Of a stretch of 64,000 bases of DNA, positions 11,437-22,065 are shown piece by piece (within the stretch, counting starts at the first letter, position 1; each line of letters opens with the position of its first letter). The position numbers and the translations under genes were made by a program. This DNA is from Lycium barbarum (taxonomy: Eukaryota; Streptophyta; Magnoliopsida; Solanales; Solanaceae), in the NCBI RefSeq assembly GCF_019175385.1, contig NC_083346.1:59549821-59613820 (forward strand), in the 5' to 3' direction. A model generated the notes under the pieces. It was given only the letters and a program-made list of their open reading frames with translations, searched no databases and had not been told where the DNA came from.

Positions 11437-14400
11437 TGTTATAACCCATATTTCCATACATTGGGGCGTTTTAAAATAAACGCGACAAGTTAAAGACAAG
11501 ATTATCTCAAGATACGAAGTAGAGACTTTAACTTCCGGCTGCGTTTCAAGTCACAATTTAACTACAAATTTCATTTGGCATTGAAATATTAATGGAAAAT
11601 TGGGATTAAACTAACCATAATTGGATTATTAGTGGGATTGGGAAAAACAAAAATCAGTCCATTTAAAATGGACATTGTTGGCCGTGTAGTTTAAGTGGGA
11701 TGGTCAATGGTTATTGACCCAAAATAGTGTGGGACACATGTCCAAATCATGGAGTAAATACATATAGTAAAACAAAAAATCTGATTCATACCTCATTACA
11801 CAACTCATTTCAACATTTCAAAGTCAAGAAACTATAGAGCTAGAGAGAGAAGCTCTCGGCCTAGAGCTAGCCGAGAGTGAGGGGTCAAAAATTGCTCCAA
11901 AAAAATCAGTTTCTCCATCAAATCAACTCCTCATCAAGTGCATAAGAACGTGTTGTAGTTGTTGGAAGGAAACAAGGAGGTGTAGCATTTCAATAGGGTT
12001 GAAGATTCAGCCAAGGTTGAAGAACAAGTTGTAAGGTAAGAATGATCATTGTTCTTGTGTTGCATGATGATTTGAATGTAAAATTCATGCATGTTGTTGT
12101 TGGATTGTTGTTGTGGTTGAACTTGAGGGTGAGCCGTGAGCTTGGTGAAGCCATGGTTGGTCTTGTTTTTCATGTATTGTTGATGGATTGAATGTGTGTC
12201 AACATATGTAAATGAACAAAGATTGTAAGAAGTTTGTTTATGATGTTGCATGTTGGTATTGGACTGTTTTTCTTAAAAATTGAAATGAGTCGTGTGTTGT
12301 AGACTTAATGGAATCATGTTTAATCTTCTTGTATATATATTGGAAATGGATTGAATGTGTTGTAGTATGGATAAATGGATGAAAAATCATGAAGTTGTTG
12401 GAATGGTGTTGAAGCCTTGTAAGGGGACTGTTTTAGGGGGATTGTGGACTGTTTTGTGCCAAGTTTTGATTGTTGTTGTTATGGACATAGTGGTGTATTG
12501 TATGCATGTTAAATATGTGAATTGAGGTGTTAAAGAAACGAATCATGTTGAAGTATACAAGCAGTCCAAAACCGTGGACTGTTTTAAGGTTAGAAGTGAA
12601 TTAGTGTATGTTGAATGCTGAATGTTGTTATGAACACATAGTGAAAGTGATGTGCAATGATTCAAGTTGAAATTGAAATGATTTGTGGGCTGTTTTAAGA
12701 ATAAAAATGATGCTAAAACAGTTCCAAGAATCGTGAAGGTAATGTTAGTAAACGTGTTGTTGTCGTTGTAAGTTAAAACTGGAAAATTGCGAAGTGAAAA
12801 TGGTATTGTGGTATGTGCTGTTTGGCCGTGAGTTTGGGACTGATTTGAATGCTGTGCAAGCTGTCCAAAGTCCCCTAGGTCATGTTAAACAAGTTTGGAT
12901 TGATATATGAAAGAATGATTAGCAATGTTAGCTTGTAGCACTAGTTGGTTTGAATGCGAACGAAACGTCGTTTAAATGTTAGAAAGGGAATGTGAGCGTC
13001 AAAATACGTATTAAATTCCTTTGTAGACTAATTGTAGCTCTTGATATCTTGATATAGGGTAAGTGTTTTTGGGCAGCAAGTACAAGTTATAATACGACTA
13101 AACGCTAAAGGTATGTAAAGCCCAATCCTTCTTTCTTTTGGCATGCCTTAGTTTTCGATACGCTAGATTATAAGCCTTGAGGAAAATTCTAAGATTCGAA
13201 ATCCGAGCATGTTATGATCCTTATATATTCCTTGGCACTCTTATGTATGATTTGATGAAATATGAACCATTATGTATTTGAAATAATCGCTTTCCGAACC
13301 TTGCATAGAAAGGTTTCGCTTTAAAGAATTTCGTAATTTTTGAATGCCATATCTTTCGCATAAAGGCTCGGATTGTTCCAATATTTTTATAGAAGTTGGC
13401 ATGATGTATAATGAGTATGTTTTCCATAGGCGGGCCCGACTCGGGTCAATACCCGTCCACGGGTCCCGCGACTTTCCTTTATGTAATTCGGAGAACTTTT
13501 GAAAGAATCTTTTATGACTATTATTTCGATTTTCAAGTATGATCATTTTACTTATGTTGAGTTCATGATAATGATTTTATGCATATGACTACTCACGACT
13601 CTACTCGTGCGTTCTGTTATATCTTTCGCCGGTTCTGTCATCGTGCACACTTTGATATACTCCGGAGTTATGCTGTGTTTATGGTTCACCGAGCTACTCG
13701 CCAAGAGGGTCGGGTTCCACTTATATTTGGTGTTATGCTGTGTATGGTGGTATGCTGTGTATGGCGTTACGCTGCGTTATGATATATGACGGAGGTACGG
13801 AGATTTGAAACTTTCTGGTGTTATGCTGTGTTATAGCGCCATCGACGAGCGGGCGACCATATTCTTCTGTACCCTACGCATGACTTATGTTTTAAAGTAA
13901 ACATTTTGATATGTTGAATTTGTACTTATGTTCTGTACTACTATTTCGTTTATGCCTCAGATTTGTTTCTATATTTTCTGCTTTGTATACTCAGTACATA
14001 TTTCGTACTGACCCCCTTTCTTCGGGGGGCTGCGTTTCATGCCCGCAGGAACAGACGCACAGTTTGGTGATCCACCAGTTTAGGACACTCTTCTGCTGTT
14101 TGGAGTGCTCTTCTCATTTCAGAGCATATATTTTGGTATACATATTTGTTTGCTGCGTATGTATACATTTGTTCAGGGGTACGGCGGGTCCCTGTCCCGC
14201 CATACTTTTCGGTTGGTCTGTTTAGAAGTCTGTAGACGTATTTGTGGGTGTGTGTGCCTACTTCTGTTCAGATGTGTTTGTATGATCCTACTCGTTATGG
14301 CAGCCTTGTCGGCGTGCATTTTGTATATGTTTCGGGACCGTTGTGCCATTTGATAGCCTTGTCGGCTTTTGATATATGTATATGCATCTGGTTGTGCTGA

Positions 14401-14547
14401 AATGTGTCTGAGATAGTTTGATATAATTTAAGGCAGCGTGTGACAATTGTGCCAGTATATGCTATCTGTATGTGATTCGAATTGGATAAGTTCGTTAGGG
14501 TGCCCAACTCGGGCACTAGTCACGGCCTACGGGGTTGGGTCGTGACA
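11437..14547 (+). mobile_element. Solo LTR of a gypsy element, 3.1 kb
   Basis: It starts TGTTATAACCCATATTTCC and ends TTGGGTCGTGACA. The 5 bp duplication cttac stands at 11432-11436 and 14548-14552. No PBS, PPT or coding sequence accompanies it, so this is one LTR left by recombination between the two LTRs of a former element. It holds CTGTTTTGGACTG-like T-rich repeats (12400-12750), AAGGTATGTAAAGCCC-type sequence (13109-13125) and the CCCCC-TTTCTTC-GGGGGG hairpin (14012-14030) near its end. Confidence 0.9.
14012..14030 (+). promoter_or_regulatory. Conserved stem-loop near the LTR 3' end
   Basis: CCCCC, a TTTCTTC loop and GGGGGG form a strong hairpin. It is preceded by AGTACATATTTCGTACT, itself an interrupted inverted repeat. 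The same pair of structures appears on the minus strand at 16362-16400 and 22597-22635. Its position about 500 bp before the LTR end would fit a role in transcript processing or dimerisation, but that is inference. Confidence 0.5.
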
Positions 14548-15035
14548 CTTACAATGCTCGAAATATGTATCCCCCGCCGTCGTTCTGAATATTGAAATGC
14601 CTCTTAATAGTTTAGGGTTAATTCTAGAAACATTAACCCAAATCCCGAACAAATTAGGAAAATCTTTTGGCATCGTGCGCTGCATACGCGACGCACGCAC
14701 ATTACTTAACCCTTTTGGTTTCTATGTTTGCTCTCCTTACGCGTCGCTTGGCCATCCCTTATGCACGAACTTGTTCAGAGAGGTGATGTTTTCGTGCCAC
14801 TTACGCGATGTGTGCCCAGCACACGTGTCCTTTCAAGGATCAATTTATTTTCTTAGTGTTGTGCGATCCTCTCGTCATCTCGTTCTCGTGTAATATGCTT
14901 CCAACTTCACCTAGAGTTTCTCCGAATTCATTCATTCTTGCTCGTTGTACCTACACATCAAAAACATAACAACATAAACTTGAATGCAACGATTTCAACT
15001 CAAAGGTGCAATTAAAGTGCTAAGACATAGAAAGA
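14548..15035 (-). mobile_element. Putative continuation of the Athila-like 5' LTR
   Basis: After the cttac duplication the interrupted sequence resumes. It is noncoding and GC-rich in 14660-14830, with several CGCGACGCACGC/TTACGCG-type motifs. The outer end of this LTR was not located; somewhere before about 15036-15100 the sequence changes to a plus-strand Athila-like gag fragment. The boundary is a guess. Confidence 0.4.
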
Positions 15036-15896
15036 ATGTGCCAAATTTCAGTTTGCGATGTGGAAAGGTGTTGGAAGAGGCTACTAAAAATCCAAAAAAC
15101 TCAGTTGTCTAAGATCAATAGGCTACGTGAGAGGAGCAGAAAGCATCAAGCGTACCAATTGGAGATGGGGAAGACAAAAGTTAGCAAAGATAACGAAAGG
15201 GCCGAGATTGAAGAGATCAAGCATATATCGGGATTACCATTTCCTCAGAAGCTAAGGAGGGAAAAATTGATAAATGTTTTGGCGAATTCTTAGATATACT
15301 AAAATAATTGAATGTTAACATTCCATTCACAGAGGTGCTAACTCAGATCCTTGCTTATTCTAAATTTTTGAAGGAGATTTTGTCAAGCAAGAGGAATTTA
15401 AAAGAAACATCAGTGGTCCAATTGAATGCCCAGTGCAGTGCCATTCTTCAGAATATACTCCCTCAGAAATGTGGAGACTCTGGACGTTTCACTATTCCTT
15501 ATTTTATAGGAAACACCTAATTTAAAAAATCCTTGTGTGACTCAGGTGCCTCGATGAATCTCATGCCTTTGATTGTTTTTAAAAAGATGGAAGGATAACT
15601 CGGACTCTTAAAATCCATTCCAATGTCATTGCAATTGGCAGACCAAAGTATCATTTTCCCAAAAGGTATTATAGAAGATGTTCTAGTTCAGGTAGACAAG
15701 TTCTTGTTCCAAGTTGATTTCATTGTGGTCTACATGCAAGAAAACAAGGAGGTCACTCTAATTCGAGGGAGACCATTCTTAGCTACATGCAAAGCCATAC
15801 TTCATGTGTATGAAACACAACTTATGCCTAGAGTTGGGATGAAAAGGTAGTGTTCAATATGAAGAAGATGATGAAATTACCCAAGGATGATGTGCA
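15036..15896 (+). pseudogene. Gag-protease fragment of a plus-strand Athila-like element
   Basis: Reading through one frameshift and three stops gives KIDKCFGEFLDILK, then LNVNIPFTEVLTQILAYSKF, then QCSAILQNILPQKCGDSGRF, the usual gag-protease connector. The protease start CDSGASMNLMPLIVFKKM keeps the catalytic D-S-G-A motif, and MSLQLADQSIIFPKGIIEDV and RGRPFLATCKAILHV follow. The fragment is cut at 15896 by the minus LTR. Its orientation is opposite to the Athila-like element at 4259-11436, so it comes from a different insertion. Confidence 0.8.
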
Positions 15897-18800
15897 TGTC
15901 ACAACCCAACCCCGTAAGCCGTGACTGGTGCCCGACATGGACACCCGTATACATACTCTTTAGCTATATGTTCATTTCACATCAAACTCAATATGGATCT
16001 TATAACGACCAAACCATGGTCTCAGAACTGTCACATAAATATTCATATAAATGCAAGCCGACAAGGCTGCCATCATATAATAATATCATATGCAAGCCGA
16101 CAAGGCTGCCATCATATACGAACATCATACCACAGCACATTATATAGACACAGCTGAACAGAACCCATACACAACCCACACATATGTCCATAGACCTCTA
16201 AGAGTATCAACAGTAACATAACATATGACGGGACAGGGCCCCGTCGTACCCTTAAACAACATATGGGCTCCGGAACAACGGAACTCTCCAAGATAGCAGA
16301 AGGGGAATCTTAAGCTGTCGGATCACCAAAGCGAGTATCTGCACCTGCGGACATGAAACGCAGCCCCCCGAAGAAAGGGGGTCAGTACGGAATATGTACC
16401 GAGCATGTAAATCATGAAATACAGAAAACGGGATCATAATTGAAATAAGAAGTACAGAAAATGAGTACAATAACCAGAATACCAAGTACTTGCTTTCGAA
16501 ACATAAATCATGCATGTCAATATCATATATCATATCCGGCCCCATTATGGGACTCGGTGAACATGGTCGCCACCCCGTCTCTGGCGCCATAACACAGCAT
16601 ACCTTCAGAATATAATTTATATCTCGGTAACAGAGCATATCTCCGTAACACAGCATAACTCCGTAGCACATCATAACTTCATATCACAGCATAACTTCAT
16701 AACCCAGCATAACTTCAGAATATACATATATATATATATATTTATTGTACCCGACCCTTTAATGAGGGACTCGGCGAACAATACAGTGAAAGTGTGCATT
16801 ATAAAACATACCCGGCCTGGGACTCGGTGAAAGATATATTGAGATATGCACGAGCAGAGTAGTGAGAAACTATATGCAATTCAAAACATTTTTAAAGACT
16901 CAATAGAATAGTCAACACGAACCATCGTTCGCAATTTCGAAAAATAGTCATCTCGTATACCTTTCGGATGTCCCTGTGGATTATATCAAAATGAATCTTT
17001 GAAATCATGTGTACACATTAATATAGATGAATCAAAACATAAGTTATGGGAATCAAAAATCAATAGCCATCCTAGTGGCTCTAGGAATAGGAGTTTCCTT
17101 TGGAATCGTATATATATCATATATTCATTTCACAACGATCATGCCAAAAAGAAAGAAGGGTTAGCTTCACATACCTTTAGCGTTTATTCGTCACACAATA
17201 TGTATACGCTGCCCAATAATACTTCAACCTATATTAAGATGCCAACAACTACGTTTAAGTTACGGGGAGATTCAAAACGTATTCTAACGTTAGTAACTCC
17301 TTTCTAGATGTTTAGGCGACGTTTACTCTTGTATCCAAACCAAGTACAAATAACCAGCCCAACATCAATAATTATATGTTCAATATCAATCCGGACAGCC
17401 CACACAATATTCCAAACAGCCCTCACTCACAACATGCAATAACGATTCACATACGGCTACTACATTATCAAGTTACTTCTAATAGTTTGTAGCCTTAACG
17501 TTTGCATGTAACAACTTATAACAGCCCATCCAACATACAATATGATGTATACTCTTAACTTATAATTAGTCTTTCCAACTTAATGAAAACACAAGTCCAA
17601 AACAGTCCCTAACCAACAACACATCCAAAACAGTCCCTAACCGACAACATAACAATGTTCGGAATTCTTGCAAACGTTTACGAACATACTAAGACATCCA
17701 CATACGATTTTTACACATCATTTCATGTCTTCTTTTCATATAATTTCAGTAAGTTATGACCAGCTATCAACACGACAAGTACAACATCAATTCATACGCA
17801 ACTACGCTATATCGTCATTTCTATAATCCTTACAACAATTCTCAAACGACTTTAGTTTCAACTCCAATCATTAAACACCTTCATTTCCATCATAAATTTC
17901 ATGATAATAACAATCAAAATATCAAGTAAAAAAAGTTCACTAACTACCTCACAAAACAGTCCACACACGGTTTCAACATGCTTCAACATCACTTCACATA
18001 AAATCATAGATTCACTTTATTTTCATACTAACACAACTTCACCTTTAACCTTCCAATTCTTTTCATTATTTTTACCATGAGATCTATGATAGTAACATCC
18101 ATATTTATTAAAGAAAATTAGTTCATTAATTCAACCAAAACAGTCCCCTCGGTCACAACAACATTCCAACACCAACATTCATGATTTTATGCATGCGATT
18201 CATGTTCTTCAAGTTACAACCATACTTCAACATCAACACATATAAAATCATGGTTACTATCATGTTCCAACATCATCACACCTTATTTCATACATACAAC
18301 TTATATCTACTCATCTACATCACCCTTAATGCATGGAAAAGAAAGTTAGATCTTACCTGGACAACTTGACTTCTCTACTTGGCTAGAGTTGGTGACTTGA
18401 GATGAAAATGGTTCTTGTTGCTCCAAAGACTATATTCACGTTTTAGGGACCTTATAAAGGGTTGAAACACCTTGGAAAATAATTTTTTGATCAAGACTCA
18501 AAGAGCTCAAAAATCAGCCCCTTGGCCGAATGCTCTCTCTCTCTCTAGGCTTAGGTTTTCTTTCTTTGTGTTGTGTAGTTGAAATGAATTGTGATGGCTG
18601 ATTTCTTGGTCATTATTTGGTTCAACTTTGATGCCTAAAATTTGGTCACATTCTCCACTTATGGCATGATTCATTCCATTAACTTTACACTTAAAATTTT
18701 CTAATTTTTCTCTTCAACTTTCGGGTAAGTGTGTTGGCTGATTTTTCATCTTTGTTTCCTTTCGTCTTTCTTTTCAATTGTTTACAAGACAACCTCATGT

Positions 18801-19339
18801 GTGGTGAATGATTCACACACCACCCTTTGTCCATTGTAATCATTCCAAGAAGAATGATCCATATTTAATGTGAAATGATCCCTCAACCATGTTATGTCTT
18901 CCTAAAATAATGTATACTTTAATAAATTAATGCATGCTTCAATATTCAATTGCATGACAAACCTTTTCCTCCTCCAAATTTCAGCTCCTTGGCCGAATAT
19001 ACATGTATATTTCTTCCAATTTAATTGTCCACAATATAATGAAAGTGTAGTGGATGAATCAACGTTAAATGCATATTTGTATGTCTTCCATAATAACCTT
19101 ATTTTAGATGACTTTGAGTCATCTTTTGGACATGGCATGTTAATGTTCATATTGAATCATTGTTACCACTAATTTATACTTAACACCACAATTAAGTAGT
19201 TCCTAATTTCCATCAAGATTCTTATACTAAGTAAAAATTTATAACCGATTAGTGTAGTTTAGAAATTAAAAATCCGAGATTTCTATCTCACGTCAATTCC
19301 TTCGCGAATAACTCGACGTATAAAATACGGGTTCTAACA
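15897..19339 (-). mobile_element. 3' LTR of a gypsy element (B)
   Basis: The left end reads TGTCACAACCCAACCCCG and the right end ...GGTTCTAACA, so the minus strand begins TGTTAGAACCCG and ends GTTGTGACA. A polypurine tract lies immediately outside its right end (19340-19353), which makes this a 3' LTR and places the internal region to the right. Only about 230 bp of that internal region remains. The hairpin GCCCCCC-GAAGAAA-GGGGG (16363-16381) and a (TA)n run (16725-16741) are inside. Its start closely matches the LTR at 1-2928. Confidence 0.85.
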
Positions 19340-19572
19340 TTCTCCCCCCCTTTAGAACATTCGTCCTCGAATGTTGAATTTGGTCCCGTACGGTCCTATA
19401 AGAATTTTGGAATGGTTTCCCTTATCATCATAACATATAGTCTTATCGGACAATCAATATAATCAATTGAGGAGTTTAAGTTACCTGTAGGCGTAGAGAA
19501 CAAGTAAGGATACTTTTCTTTCATCTCCTCCTCGGCTTCCCAAGTCATCTCTTCCCTGTTGTTGTTTCGTCA
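19340..19572 (-). mobile_element. Polypurine tract and 3' internal remnant of element B
   Basis: On the minus strand the tract reads CTAAAGGGGGGGAGAA against the LTR start. It is preceded by the inverted repeat AACATTCG-TCCT-CGAATGTT (19356-19375). The rest looks like the 3' end of a Tekay-like element downstream of the chromodomain. At 19572/19573 it ends abruptly, and the sequence continues as the interior of a different LTR. Confidence 0.7.
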
Positions 19573-19751
19573 TAAATCACTTTACGGGCCGTATTCTGTT
19601 TTACGACCACTGGCTGAATTGAAATTCTACAACTTTCTTATTTCCAAAAAATTCATGAATCGTCATTTCCTACTTAGTAAAACGTCGCACACTCATTCCC
19701 TTCGTTGGTCTATCCACTGCACATGTACGGGGACTTTTCCGAGGTGTAACA
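19573..19751 (-). mobile_element. Truncated 3' LTR of E1
   Basis: This matches 30070-30248 with three differences, ends in GAGGTGTAACA, and is followed by a PPT. The outer ~2.2 kb of the LTR is missing, replaced by the remnant of element B. The join carries TAAA, possibly microhomology. Confidence 0.85.
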
Positions 19752-19769
19752 TTCTTCCCCCCTTTTTGG
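19752..19769 (-). other. Polypurine tract of E1
   Basis: The minus strand reads CCAAAAAGGGGGGAAGAA, immediately followed by the LTR start TGTTACACC. This is the primer for plus-strand DNA synthesis. The inverted repeat AACATTCG-TCCT-CGAATGTT at 19770-19789 abuts it. Confidence 0.85.
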
Positions 19770-20020
19770 AACATTCGTCCTCGAATGTTAAACACTCGGA
19801 ATTGTACGAAAATTTTGCCAGAGTTTCCCCTGTAATTTGACACTACCAGCCTGTCATAAAATCCCATAATATCATCGCCTCACAGGGCTACATCACAATA
19901 TCAACATATCCATCGCCACACACGACCAAAAGCATAAAAATAAAGCGTACATACCTCATATCGTCGGCATTTCGTCTTGGATCTCTCCCGGGGGTTGGAA
20001 CAAGTGTGGGTACTTGGATT

Positions 20021-20665
20021 TCATGCTCTCTTCTGTTTCCCAAGAGGGTTGACAGACACTACCTCTTTATTTCGAAGCTTGTGCACTTGTCTATCTAGGA
20101 TGGCAATGGGTACTTCTTCATAGGTTAGCTTTTCTGTTATTTGCACGTCATCAATAGGAACAATCCTCGTAGGATCTCCAACACATTTACGGAGCATTGA
20201 GACATGAAAGACTGGATGAACCGATTCAAGCTCTGAAGGCAAGTCCAATTCATAGGCCATATGACCCACCATGCGGATAATTCTATAGGGTCCAATGTAT
20301 CGGGGACTCAACTTCCCTTTCTTACCAAATCTCATCACCCCTTTCATGGGAGACACTTTTAAAAATACCCAATCATCAACCTGAAATTCCAAGTTTCGTC
20401 GGCGATTGTCCGCATAAGATTTTTGGCGACTTTGGGCTGTCAACAATCGATCTCGGATCACCTTAACTTTCTCTACCGCTTGCTGAATCAATTCAGGGCC
20501 TATTAGCTGTGCTTCTCCTATTTCAAACCATCCGATTGGGGACCTGCATTTCCTTCCATATAAGGCTTCATATGGAGCCATTTGAATACTGGAATAGTAG
20601 ATTATTGTATGCCAACTCAATAAGGGGTAAGTGATCATTCCAACTACCACCGAAATCCAGCACAC
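20021..20665 (-). pseudogene. E1 integrase C-terminal part and damaged chromodomain
   Basis: The frame continues the integrase with SSIQMAPYEALYGRKCRSPI and GWFEIGEAQLIGPE, then the GPY/F module (KLSPRYIGPYRIIRMVGHMA) and HPVFHVSMLRKCVGDPTR. Next is a chromodomain entry, YEEVPIAILDRQVHKLRNKE, where functional relatives continue with a WRN..VEEATWE core. Here that core is missing: after VVSV the frame shifts, and only WETEESMKSKYPHLF can be read in another frame (about 20000-20040). So a short deletion removed the middle of the chromodomain, which in chromoviruses is thought to guide integration to heterochromatin. Confidence 0.85.
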
Positions 20666-21998
20666 ATGCTCGGAGCATATCTTCTAAGGTTTGAATAGTG
20701 CGCTCGGCCTGCCCATCAGTTTGCGGATGGAATGCCGTGCTAAGCTTCACCTGGGTACCTAGACCCTCTTGAAAAGACTTCCAGAACTTAGCTATAAACT
20801 GTATTCCTCTATCTGTGATAATAGATAATGGGATTCCATGGAGTCGCAAAATTTCTTTGAGATATATCCTTGCATAGTCTTCTGCTGAGTACGTGGTTTT
20901 GGCTGGAAGAAAATGGGCTTCTTTCGTCAGCCTATCCAAGATCACCCATATAGAGTCATACCTGCCACGGGAACGGGGTAATCCCACGACGAAATCCATG
21001 TTGATCACTTCCCATTTCCAGGTAGGGATTTCTATTGCCTGTAACAAGCCCCCTGGCTTCTGATGTTCAGCTTTTACCTGTTGGCAATTTGGGCATTGTG
21101 CCACAAACTCGGCTATGTGTCTCTTCATGCCATCCCACCAATACATCGTCTTGAGATCACGATACATTTTGGTTGCACCTGGGTGAATAGAATATCGAGA
21201 GCAATGTGCCTCTTCTAAAATTCGTCGGCGCAAATCAACTACATTCGGCACACATAACCTACCTCGGTACCTAAGAATTCCATCCATAGAAACTTCAAAC
21301 AGAAACTTTTCTTTCCCAGAAGATGTGTTTTTATAACTACATATCTGCGGATCTTCGCACTGCCGTTCATTCACCTCCATATCCAAGGACGAAATTGTGG
21401 AATCATTTATACTAATCCCGGCATCGCCCGAATCAATTATACGCACTCCCAAATTTGCTAATCGGTGTAATTCTTGAACCATCTTCTTCCTTTCCGGAGG
21501 GATTCCACATAAGCTGCCCATTGATCGGAGGCTAAGTGCATCAACTACTACATTTGCTTTACCGGGGTGGTACAAAATATTCACGTCATAATCTTTTAAT
21601 AATTCTAACCACCGCCTCTGCCGTAAATTCAGCTCCTTCTGTTTAAAAATATATTGGAGGCTCTTGTGATCAGTATAGATGTCCACATGCACACCATATA
21701 AGTAATGTCTCCATATCTTCAACGCATAGATGACCGCAGCCAATTCAAAATCATGAGTGGGGTAATTCTTCTCATGTTTCCACAATTGCCTCGAAGCATA
21801 TGCAATAACTTTCCCGTGCTGCATCAATACGCATCCTAGTCCAACACCGGAAGCATCACAGTATACCACGTAACCATCTGACCCTTCTGGGAGTGTTAAG
21901 ATCGGAGCTGAGGTCAACCTGTCTTTCAGCTCTTGGAAACTACGCTCGCATGCATCGTTCCATTGAAAGTTAGCGGACTTCTGAGTTAGCTTCGTCAA
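20568..21998 (-). pseudogene. E1 RNase H and integrase
   Basis: The 476-residue open frame starts inside the RT-RNase H connection. RNase H shows its acidic residues in VVYCDASGVGLG (about residue 47), DFELAAVIYAL (about 84) and IYTDHKSLQYIF (about 109). The integrase zinc finger follows (SIHPGATKMYRDLKTMYWWD, then CPNCQQVKAEH). The catalytic triad is visible: D in INMDFVVGLP, D in SIITDRGIQF and E in QTDGQAERTIQTLED. All are intact. The frame is lost about 20600, where the continuation AYNN..SSIQMAPYEALYG is found in the overlapping frame, so a small indel separates integrase core and C-terminus. This is the longest intact reading frame in the window. Confidence 0.9.
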
Positions 21999-22065
21999 TG
22001 GGGCTAAAATAGATGAAAACCCTCTATGAACCTTCTATAATATCCTGCCAAACCCAGGAAACTGC

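Noticed and set aside
11934..12251. A 105-residue minus-strand frame in the solo LTR
   Set aside because: Low-complexity, His/Gln/Asn-rich translation of a GTTGTTG-type repeat in LTR sequence; no domain and no counterpart in related LTRs.
20568..21998. The long open frame as a possible host gene or domesticated integrase
   Set aside because: It is in register with flanking RT and chromodomain pieces, PBS, PPT and LTRs of E1, and it begins and ends mid-domain. Nothing suggests a host function.
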